The notes beneath the pieces were generated by a model. The model saw only the letters and a program-made list of their open reading frames with translations, was not told the origin of the DNA and did no database searches. Source: Apostichopus japonicus (Eukaryota > Echinodermata > Holothuroidea > Aspidochirotida > Stichopodidae). Taken from it: a stretch of DNA of 64,000 bases. Position numbers and translations under genes: made by a program. Below, piece by piece: positions 27,401-39,400 of the stretch. Position 1 is the stretch's first letter. Every line of letters starts with the position of its first letter. The stretch covers positions 21,341,699 to 21,405,698 of the forward strand of contig NC_092563.1 in NCBI RefSeq assembly GCF_037975245.1. The letters run 5' to 3'.

Positions 27401-30400
27401 GTGTTCACTTTTTATTGTTTGTGTCATTTTATCAATTAATTAAGAGGAAAGATAAGTATTACAATTTCAGTCTGAAAGGACAAGTATACATGGAGCCACC
27501 CTGTGGACTTTTGACAAATGTACGACCTGTATATTTACAGATAGGAAACAGGTGAAATGGGAACATGAAATAATGCGAGCCGGTCTGAGCAATATTCATC
27601 TTTGACGCCTTAAAAATGGTCCATCCACGCACCCATACATGATACCAACTACAGTAAAAGTGTACAAATATGAGTGATGAAATTTTTAAAGAGAGAAAAG
27701 ATCCCATTGTTATCTTGCCGTTTCATAATTCATCTCTAATTAAAATTATAGCATTTTCTTGCTCTGTCTTTCATCAGTCACCTTAACTCAACCAACTGTG
27801 AATGATTGCGTGAACGTGGAAGCGTTTACGCTGCAAGACCGCATGGCTGTACAATTTATGGAACCTACTGCCGCTGATGGTTGTGGCTCTGTTTTGCTAT
27901 TCTCAGCCACTGCTAGGAGTGGAGATATCTTTCCAGTCGGTCAAACAGCCGTAACGTTTTCATTTTCAGATAGCTGTGGAAATATCGCTGTCTGCGATCT
28001 TGTTGTTACAGTTAATAATGGTAAAATATATATTTTCAAAATGTTTTTTTTTTTCCATCTCCTTTATTCTGTAAATACATGCATGTGTACATATGAATAT
28101 TGAATGCATTTTTTTTCACGTATCTAATAGTATCATAACTATCGCTTATACATAGTAATTTAAACGTTTAACTGAGTTCATGAATAAAATGACAATTTCT
28201 GAACGCAGTACAAAGGCTATCATAAGTTATTTTGCTCCGTATATGAGATCTATCCAAACTTTTTTCTACTTGAAGGATGAACTTAAATTTATTGATAAAT
28301 TCATTTAATATTGGCACTTCATTATTCATCTTTTGACTAAAGATATAGTACTGTTGCTATAAAAAAATTGAATTATTCTACTTTTACCTTTCCTTGATAA
28401 TTGATCCCAGTTCAAACAGCGTAAGAAGCAAAGGTACAGAGTTAATCTATTTGACCTTGGTGTGGTAGATAAGGTTATTTAAAAAAAACTTGTTACCATG
28501 ACAACAAAGGATGTAAGCCATTGATGTGAAAAGTTTAAAATGTTAGACACGTGGATCTGGCTTGAATGTACGTATTTGTCAATCCCATCAAAGTAATGAA
28601 CATAAGAGAGTAGCAAACTCTGTGATACTTGCTGTTAATCTACTGTTCCGTTTAATGATCTGTTTTATTGTTTCTAAAATAACTGTCTTGATTTGTTTTG
28701 TATAGAATCTTCATCAAGCAGGTATTCCCCACTTTTTAACATACAGTACTTTTAATACAATGAGTAATTAGGTTATATATCAGTTAATGAAGTTGTCTTG
28801 TCGGCAATAATTGCTATCGCACCGTTAGTTTGCTTGTAGGAGACTTCAACTAAACTTGTTCATCTAATTTGCTCAGATTTCTAGTGTAGATGATTGATTT
28901 ACTGAGTATGCAGTCTTTTTTCTTTTACAATATTATAATAACCACAAATCATCATTTGCGTTGTGACAGACACATCTTGTCCATGAGGTAGAAACATATG
29001 TTTGCCATAATTCTTGGACTGAGTGGCGCTCAATAGCCACTGTAAGTCTATTTTCTTGGCCTAGCCTGGATGGGTACTGGAGTAGGATACAAAATAAGCT
29101 GCAGAAGATTTTAGTTGAGCAACTTCATGAAACCTAGCGTATGGGCTATATTTGCCTAACCTGTAAGAGTAGCCTACTGGAGTAGCATACATAACAAACT
29201 ACAGCAGTTTTTAATTGACCAAATTCATCAAACCTAGGCTATATTGGCCTAATCTGTAAGATTACTGGAGTAGCATACGTAACAAGCTGGAGAATTTTTT
29301 AATTGATCAGTTGTATCAAACCTAAGCTATATTGGCCTTTAGCCATGTAAGGGTACTATGATAGCACACAAAACAAGCTGGAGCAGTTATTAATTGATCA
29401 AATTCATCAAATCTAGGCTATCTTGGCCTAACCCGTGAGGGTAATGGAGCAGCATACATAACAAGCTGCAGCAGTTTTTAATTGATCAACTTCATCAAAC
29501 CTAGGCTATTTTAGCCTGTAAGGTTACTGGAGTAGCATACATAACAAGCTGCAGCAAGTTTTAATTGATAACCTAATCAATAGGCTATCTTGGCTTAGCA
29601 TGTAAGGTTCCTGGAGTAGTGTATATAACAAGCTGCAGCAATTGTTAGTTGTTGATCAATCTCACCATCCCTAGGCTATCCTTAGCCTAAGCTAATGATG
29701 TACATTTTCATGAATATAATTGCCCTCAATCGTTTGAAATGATACTTGTTTTGGACTGAATTATTATCAATCAGAAGTATGATAATCATATTATGGAACT
29801 GGGTAAAATTAATGTTAATATAATACTATAAATGTTAATGGTACTAAAATGACAACTTATTGTTTACCATTCAATATCCTCATGCAGTAGTGGATGTCAC
29901 ACCACCGTCAATCACAAATTGCCCGACAAATATTGTTCAAGTTACAACTTCGATGTCTAGTTTTGTAGTTGTCATGTGGGATGAACTTATTGTTGAGGAT
30001 GTTTCTCAACCTATTCAACAAATAGAAGGACCTGACGGATTCACTGCAGTTTTCCTTCTTGGAACAACCACGACCGTAAATTATGCGTATCAAGATAGTG
30101 TTGGAAATATTGGAAGGTGTGCATTTGATGTCACTGTCAGGTGTAAGTATGACGACTTGCTGTATGTCTTCACATATCTGCTTGCTTTTTTTCATATTTT
30201 TCCCCATTGCACTAGTGATAGGAATATTTAGTTCAACATTCATCAATAGTCAGATATGCTGTCAACAGTGTCAGTACCTACACTAAAGAATGTTTTAAGA
30301 AATTTTAATATCTCACATCAAATTAAATTGCACCCAAAAGACCGCATGGCTGTACAATTTATGGAACCTACTGCCGCTGATGGTTGTGGCTCTGTTTTGC

Positions 30401-33400
30401 TATTCTCAGCCACTGCTAGGAGTGGAGATTTCTTTCCAGTCGGTCAAACAGCCGTAACGTTTTCATTTTCAGATAGCTGTGGAAATATCGCTGTCTGCGA
30501 TCTTGTTGTTACAGTTAATAATGGTAAAATATATATTTTCAAAATGTTGCTATAAAAAAATTGAATTATTCTACTTTTACCTTTCCTTGATAATTGATCT
30601 CAGTTCAAACAGCGTAAGAAGCAAAGGTACAGAGTTAATCTATTTGACCTTGGGGTGGTAGATAAGGTTATTTAAAAAAAACTTGTTACCATGACAACAA
30701 AGGATGTAAGCCATTGATGTGAAAAGTTTAAAATGTTAGACACGTGGATCTGGCTTGAATGTACGTATTTGTCAATCCCATCAAAGTAATGAACATAAGA
30801 GAGTAGCAAACTCTGTGATACTTGCTGTTAATCTACTGTTCCGTTTAATGATCTGTTTTATTATTTCTAAAATAACTGTCTTGATTTGTTTTGTATAGAA
30901 TCTTCATCAAGCAGGTATTCCCCACTTTTTAACATACAGTACTTTTAATAAAATGAGTAATTAGGTTAAATATCAGTTAATGAAGTTGTCTTGTCGGCAA
31001 AAATTGCTATCGCACCGTTAGTTTGCTTGTAGGAGACTTCAACTAAACTTGTTCATCTAATTTGCTCAGATTTCTAGTGTAGATGATTGATTTACTGAGT
31101 ATGCAGTCTTTTTTCTTTTACAATATTATAATAACCACAAATCATCATTTGCGTTGTGACAGACACATCTTGTCCATGAGGTAGAAACATATGTTTGCCA
31201 TAATTCTTGGACTGAGTGGCGCTCAATAGCCACTGTAAGTCTATTTTCTTGGCCTAGCCTGGATGGGTACTGGAGTAGGATACAAAATAAGCTGCAGAAG
31301 ATTTTAGTTGAGCAACTTCATGAAACCTAGCGTATGGGCTATATTTGCCAAACCTGTAAGAGTAGCCTACTGGAGTAGCATACATAACAAACTACAGCAG
31401 TTTTTAATTGACCAAATTCATCAAACCTAGGCTATATTGGCCTAACCTGTAAGATTACTGGAGTAGCATACGTAACAAGCTGGAGAATTTTTTAATTGAT
31501 CAGTTGTATCAAACCTAAGCTATATTGGCCTTTAGCCATGTAAGGGTACTATGATAGCACACAAAACAAGCTGGAGCAGTTATTAATTGATCAAATTCAT
31601 CAAATCTAGGCTATCTTGGCCTAACCCGTGAGGGTAATGGAGCAGCATACATAACAAGCTGCAGCAGTTTTTAATTGATCAACTTCATCAAACCTAGGCT
31701 ATTTTAGCCTGTAAGGTTACTGGAGTAGCATACATAACAAGCTGCAGCAAGTTTTAATTGATAACCTCATCAAAAGGCTATCTTGGCTTAGCATGTAAGG
31801 TTCCTGGAGTAGTGTATATAACAAGCTGCAGCAATTGTTAGTTGTTGATCAATCTCACCAACCCTAGGCTATCCTTAGCCTAAGCTAATGATGTACATTT
31901 TCATGAATATAATTGCCCTCAATCGTTTGAAATGATACTTGTTTTGGACTGAATTATTATCAATCAGAAGTATGATAATCATATTATGGAACTGGGTAAA
32001 ATTAATGTTAATATAATACTATAAATGTTAATGGTACTAAAATGACAACTTATTGTTTACCATTCAATATCCTCATGCAGTAGTGGATGTCACACCACCG
32101 TCAATCACAAATTGCCCGACAAATATTGTTCAAGTTACAACTTCGATGTCTAGTTTTGTAGTTGTCATGTGGGATGAACTTATTGTTGAGGATGTATCTC
32201 AACCTATTCAACAAATAGAAGGACCTGACGGATTCACTGCAGTTTTCCTTCTTGGAACAACCACGACCGTAAATTATGCGTATCAAGATAGTGTTGGAAA
32301 TATTGGAAGGTGTGCATTTGATGTCACTGTCAGGTGTAAGTATGACGACTTGCTGTATGTCTTCACATATCTGCTTGCTTTTTTTCATATTTTTCCCCAT
32401 TTCACTAGTGATAGGAATATTTAGTTCAACATTCATCAATAGTCAGATATGCTGTCAACAGTGTCAGTGCCTACACTAAAGAATGTTTTAAGAAGTTTTG
32501 ATATCTCACATCAAATTAAATTGCACCCATTTTCAATAAGTTCCAAGCACTATAAATTTAAATGTGTATAGTAAAGTAAATTATCGTTGTGCCCAACTTC
32601 TGTTAGCATGAGAGCCAGGTACAAAAGGTTTGTTATTTTTTTTTATTGTACTGCTACAACAATGATAAAAAAGTACCAAAATATGACTTTCATTTTACCC
32701 AGTTACCTTGGATGCTTCACCTCCCGATTGTGGAAATATTTTACCAGAGTTAACAGAGTGCATAAGTCCTGATGCCAACAGCGTCATCATTGCCCTACCT
32801 CAACCTTCGTGCTCAGATGACTCGGGTACTGGCCGGATCCTCTCCAGTAGTCTTTCTTCGAATGAATTTTCTTTGGGAAACACAACAGTCAACGTCACAT
32901 GCATAGATGATGCTGGAAACAGAGCACACTGTCTTACTAGAGTTAGTGTTATTCAAGGTTAGTTTCCATTTGTACATAAATATCAACAACTTGAAACATA
33001 TTTTGACTGAAAGAGCATGTTTGCCTGTTAGTTGTTAATTCGCTCAAAACAATTAAGGTCTGTATCATTTTGGTACATTTTTTTCAATTTTTCGACAATA
33101 TTCTCCTCAAAAGGACTGGTCAGGTAATAAGACATTCCTTTTTGGACAACTGAATGCCAATTATTGAGTAATCATATAAATTTTGTCATCTAGACAGGTA
33201 ATAAACTAGCGAATGGTTACGTTTTGTCCTTAGCTGATGTCACCGCTAATTAATAATTGCATTGTTACATTGCATTTTAATAACATCAATGACACTTAGT
33301 CGATCTTGAACAAATTTAGCTCCTATTTATGATTCATGATTTCACGATTAGTTTTTTGACAATCCATTTTGTTTCAGTATATTTTTTATTTTTTTAGTGC

Positions 33401-36400
33401 TTTAGGTTGTATTAAGATTTCCATTTTTTCTTTGTGTCTGTTTATCAGTCTTTTTCACTCGTTAGTCTAACAGTGTGTTTGATTAAATTAACCCGAAGCC
33501 TGAATATTTATTAATCTGTGGTGAGTGGGGGCTTTTTTTCAATGAGGCGCAGACAATCCATTCTGATATGTACTTTACTACTTTTCTTCTCCAGTGGAGG
33601 ATCCCTGCTACTTTTTTCCTTGTGCCAATGATGGATTCTGCATCAACATAGGATCAGAATTTCTCTGTCAATGCCAGCCAGGATTTACTGGCATCCAGTG
33701 TGAAGAAGGTTAGTTCACCTATACTTTTCTCTCGATAGATGTGTTACTGTAGGAATTCAAGGCATAAATGGGTATATGAGATCACCCCTTAATGAAGATA
33801 ACAAGCTTCTATGTTCACAGGAGGCTTCGCCTTGGTCTGTCAGTAGAATATGAAAGTATTAAAGATGGTATATCGCCCACTTTGAAACAGAATATTTGAT
33901 GCTTTTAAACTTTTCAAAATAACACTATTCATATTTTCTGATAGAAGTCAAATAAGAAGTTCGGTTGGCTTCTTGAAATGTCGAAAAAAAATCTGATTTT
34001 ACAAAGTTGGATCTTTTGAATGTGTTGATGTTATGACCATAAAGTTTAGAAAATGATAGTCAACAAGATAATCAAAGAACTTCGAAGTGTAATAATTTCG
34101 TGCAAAACAGAGACTTAAAATCCACCATTTAGTGAAGCTTTCACTCTGCAAGATTATTTTTCATATTGTTTACTTTTTGTTTTATATCGTCCCTTATTTT
34201 TGTAAATTTTGATCTGAAATATTTCCAGTTGAAACTCCCTGTAGTCCTAATCCTTGTCTAAATGCTGGTTCTTGCAATCTCACTGATGTCAACGAATTCC
34301 GATGTATGTGTCATCCTGGATTTACAGGACAAGTATGCGATCAAGGTTAGTATATCAGAAATACCAAAGAGAAACTCTCAAAATCCTCACTGTTTTTGAT
34401 GGACCAGATACAGTTTCTCTTCGAATTTACCCGTAATAGATGTTGCAAAGCTAATTATGTTATGACATTCAAAATAAGTCGATGACCGTGGTGTATCAAC
34501 GATCGTGCGTATCGATTGCGTCTCTGTTTACACAAAAATTATATAAGTATTTGTTATTAGCTATGTTTACTTTAGAGTGTGGAAAGCTGTGATGTATGTA
34601 AAGGCCTTAATTGCATACATTGGCTACCTCAAGTTGTAGCATGGCAAACTTTTGATGGTAGTGTGGTCCTCCGAGACGACCAAATTTCTGATCAGGCAAC
34701 CAAAATCAGAAGTGGAGGTTGTCTGTTGGATGACCAGTTGTTTTCTTAAAATACAGATTGCATTGTATCTAAATACTACCAAATAGGTAAACTGTTAAAT
34801 TGGTATCACCCAAAAGCTTGTGTGATATTCACCCACCTACACATCTCTCCTACAATACTCAAATTGGTCATTGTTATGTTTTCAGACAACCAAATTTGCT
34901 GTTTGGACAACCAATAGGTACTGCCTTTGTTCTCCGGGGGCAACCGGAAAAATCCCCTGAAAAATAAAACTGCCCTGTGTGGTCATAAAGTTCAATTTCC
35001 TCCAAGTACCCCTATAAACCGACCTTCAATATGTAGCCCGTATAAAGCTGGACTCACGCTGGACTAAAGTTTGATTAGATAGCTAATCCCTATATAGCTG
35101 GATTAACATAAATTTTATTAGATAGCAACGGAGTTCAACTGCAAGAACATCATGCACTGGGCATTCTGTTGTGACCAAAGTAACTGCAGCCCTAGGATTG
35201 ACACTGACTATCTCTGCTGGACGGTTGGTTTGAAAGTTATTGATATGTCAAGATTAAAGACGTACTGTTAGAGGCATTTTTCTTCATCCCTCAACACTCA
35301 GACATTAGACATCTACTTATGTTAATACCTCCCCCTTGTTTGTTCTCACCGTATGTGTTATCGGGCCTTATACTCACATATATTGTAAACGTTTTTTTAT
35401 TGAGAAAGAATTAAAAATTGATCATTTCGGAATGGCATTGTACCTAGTTTTGTATACCCTCTTATTCTTATGTAAGTTGTTTTAGTTGAAAAGAAGAATA
35501 ATTAGTAATCTAGTACATAAACAACAAACAGTTGTTGACGAAGACCTAATGGTTTCATCGGTTTCATCGAACTACATTACTGCCCACATTGTTGGTGAGG
35601 GCAGTTGCATATGACCTAGGTCGCTGCTGCAAGTCTTTGTTGAGGTCAATGTTGCTATGGTGAGTTTGGATGCCGTCGACTGTATATTTGTATGCCCAAA
35701 AGTTAAGGAAGTCATTACTTCCGAAGTTATTTAATTGAACCAGAGAGTAGGTCGATTTGGGGAGGCTGGTTATAAAAAAGAAAACATTGTCTAAATTTAA
35801 AGAATATAAGCTGCCATATCTAATAGTCTAATAGCACATCAACAAATTGTATACTTCCTGCAGAAATTGCATAGAATGTACAGAAACAACGTTGTTTGTA
35901 GGTAGAATACTTCATTTGATCTATTTGTAGTGGTAGGAGCAACTCCAACAATAACTTGTCCAGGTGATGTTTATGTGGTGACAGATGGGACATTAGTAGA
36001 TGCAGTGGTAAGGTGGATAGAACCTGGTCCAGTTGCAGGCTTTGTCCTCTTGACCCAAACTCACAGACCTGGTGATATATTTCCCGTTGGCCAAACTACA
36101 GTGATGTACCTCTTCCTCGATACCACTGCAATTACACTTGTATCCTGTGAATTCATCGTTATGCACGAAGCAGGTATGCTACCCTTGTAAATCTTGCAGC
36201 TTCTTTTGTTTTTTTTTAATGGCCAACTTACTGCTATAAATCATGTACTTCATTTGGTCCAGGTGTGTCTTAAAGGTCATGATCTGTGGGTTGTGTCAAG
36301 CATGTAGCAATATCATTTAATTGTGTTGAGAGTGTAAACCACCATATCCTCAAGCAGAAAGTTAGTGTGCACTCAGTGTGCATTACGATCTTCCCTGCCT

Positions 36401-39400
36401 AAAGCAAATACCACCTAAGTCCCCTGTTTTGGGCCAAATACAGGGGAGATCGAATATCTACCCGAGGTGCCCCCAAGGATGAATCCTAATGGCAGTACTT
36501 GGGGAAGTTTATACTTTGAAGTAACAAATTATTTATGCTCGATTGATGACTGTGTCTCTAAATGCAGGCTATATCGCCATGTGAGTTTTGAAAGTCAGTG
36601 TCCCACATGTTTTGTTCATCTGTTTAATCTTCAGTTGATCTTGAGCCTCCCACTGTAAGCAACATTGCTGATGTAACAGTAACAGTTACAGAAGTGGGAG
36701 CTGCAGTCGAATTTGAAGAACCTACAGCTGTCGATGCTTTCAGCACTGCGTTTCTGGTGGCAGCTACTCACAGATCCGGAGATGTGTTACGGGTTGGTTC
36801 AACCATTGTGACTCATACCTTTTCAGATTTTTGTGGAAATACAGTTGATGCTGTATTTGTCGTCACAGTGAAGATCCGTAAGTAATAAAGAAGTTGAAAT
36901 AGTGATATTTGTTCCTTAGTGGGCTTTATATGTGCAAAATAGGCATTGAATGAGATTTCCGCCTACGTGGTATATTGATACAACTACCGGAGCTGAGTAA
37001 AAGAAGAAAAACTTTTGTGCTGAATTTTTTGAAAAATTTTGTAAACATCATTATTGCAAAAGTGAAAAGGTTATATAAACTTCATACAAATCATATTTCT
37101 TTACATATATTCAAAGCAACTCCATGTCCTGCTGACATCTTACAAACAACTGGTCTTGTGTTAACCCCTGTAACATGGATTGAAAGTAACGATACAACGT
37201 TCCTTGTCCTGAATCGAAGTCACCAAAGTGGAGATTCATTTCCTACAGGACAAACAACAGTAACCATTGAATACTTTGAAACTTCAAGCGGTGAACGTCT
37301 TCCCTGCACATTTACCATTACTCTTATTGGTGAGTTGATATGCACTCTCTACAATATATTAAATGAGACAATGTCATGGTTGATACTTGACAATGATGCC
37401 AGAAAAAATAAAATATTTTATTTGTTTGATGTAGGCATATTCAGGAAAGGGGGAGAGGGGGGTCACAGGGGTGGGTAACAGCACAGTACTTGGACACAAA
37501 GCTGATGAGATACTTCTTGTGCTTTGCTTCAAAACTTGAACATTCAAGTTTGTGAATTGGTCTAGTGGGCAGGGAGTGGTCTCACTAATACAATGAAAAA
37601 AAAGTATTAAATACTGACTTGCATAAATTTACATTTTACCCAGTTACATTGGATACTACACCTCCTGATTGTGGAAATATTTTACCGGAGTTAACAGAGT
37701 GCGTAAATCCTGGTGCCAACAGCGTCATCATTGCCCTACCTCAACCTTCGTGCTCAGATGACTCGGGTACTGGCCGGATCCTTTTCAGGAGTCCTTCCTC
37801 GAATGAATTTTCGTTGGGAAATACAACAGTAAATTTCACATGCACAGATGATTCTGGAAACAGAGCACACTGTCTTACTAGAGTCAGTGTTATTCAAGGT
37901 TAGTTTTTGATTGTTAACGTAGCCATGTTTTGTATTCTTGTTGAGAGACACAGTGCAACTAAGATGGCTTATCAATTTCGTTAATTCGATCAATAGAAGC
38001 AGCAAGATTTCAAACCTTGTGGGCATTTGAGTCGTGGAACTAGTGGAAGATTATCATCTCATCAAGGCCTAGCGTTGTGCGGTAGTGTATATTTCACACA
38101 ACCGGTTGTGCATGAATCCCGATATCGTAACTACAACCGGGAGTTTCCTCAGCTTTCATCTATGGTTCAAAGCAATTAGTAACAAGACTGTCAATGTCAT
38201 ACATTCATTATGCAAAGTCTAGGCTATGTACTTTATTTAACACGCACGGTTAGAAAGAATAATTACACGCTATAGAAGGGCCTTTGGTTTTTAACATACA
38301 CTTTCAAAAAGAATAGCACATACCTTGGAAAAAAGCAACCCACACCATCCTCCCAAAATAGCCAAAGTTAACTATAAATGACATCATGGAACCCCCTGCA
38401 TTTATAAACGAATCCATTACATTACAGCATAGAATCTCAAGTACCGTACTGCACTGTGTGTACCAGTATCGTACCTAGGTTATAATAATATACAGTCCCG
38501 GGCGAATATGGATTTTAACTGGATATACTCCCTGCGGTTTTAACTGAAAATTTATGAAATTGTTATAATTATTTTACCAAAATGAGGTGAAATATAAAAA
38601 AAAAACCGGGACCCGCACAGCTATCTTGATCCAAAGGAAGTTAAGAGTAAAATAATTTGTGAATTTGTTTAAAAATACATTTGGAGTTCTGGTATTAACC
38701 GAGTACTGGGGTCACTGGATAATTCATGTCAAATTTCTGCATTTTGTGGAAGTAGGGAAAGGGTTGCAGAAGTCCTGAGAAGGGTGTTATATTAGCTATT
38801 TTGCTAGTTACATTATTCAGAGAGTTAATCAAAATTAATGTTCATACTTGATTCAATAATCACTCCGTTTCCAAGGAGTCAACTTTCAGAGGGAGTGTCA
38901 AGAGTAATATTTGATATGTTCATATGTTCTTTACTTCCATCTTCAGCTAACGTTCCCTGTAATTCTTTTCCTTGTATGAATGATGGATTCTGCATCTCCA
39001 TGGGAACTGAGTTTCTGTGTACCTGCCAGCCAGGGTTTATTGGAAACCGGTGTGAAGAGGGTTAGTACGCCTAGATATATTTTCACCTGATGAGCCCACT
39101 ACACTATCAAATTACTGATTAAACAAGCCATTCATGTAAGTTGCACTTAACATTGTGTAAGCTGCTACATCCAAAGTAGGACTCTCAGGGTGGCTGCAGA
39201 ATGGTGCAGCCATGCAAGCTGCATAAGAAGAATTAATTTATTGTTCTTCACGGTTTCACACATCGGGAAATGCAAGTCTACATAGATAATTCCTAGATTG
39301 GCTAGAGGAAATTGATGTCACAAAGTCATTTTATTAATGGTAAGCTTTAATGTTTGGATAAGAAAACAGCCAAATATGTAAATGCATTCAAATAGGAACA

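Larger units (their letters stand above)
27836..32530 (+). repeat. 2.2-2.5 kb direct tandem duplication
   Basis: Copy 1 is about 27836-30337 and copy 2 about 30338-32530, some 99% alike. Copy 2 lacks about 315 bases (28043-28357 of copy 1) between matching TGTT ends. The junction lies inside a HYR exon: copy 2 starts at the codons DRMAVQF, so it lost the first third of that domain. Confidence 0.92.
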
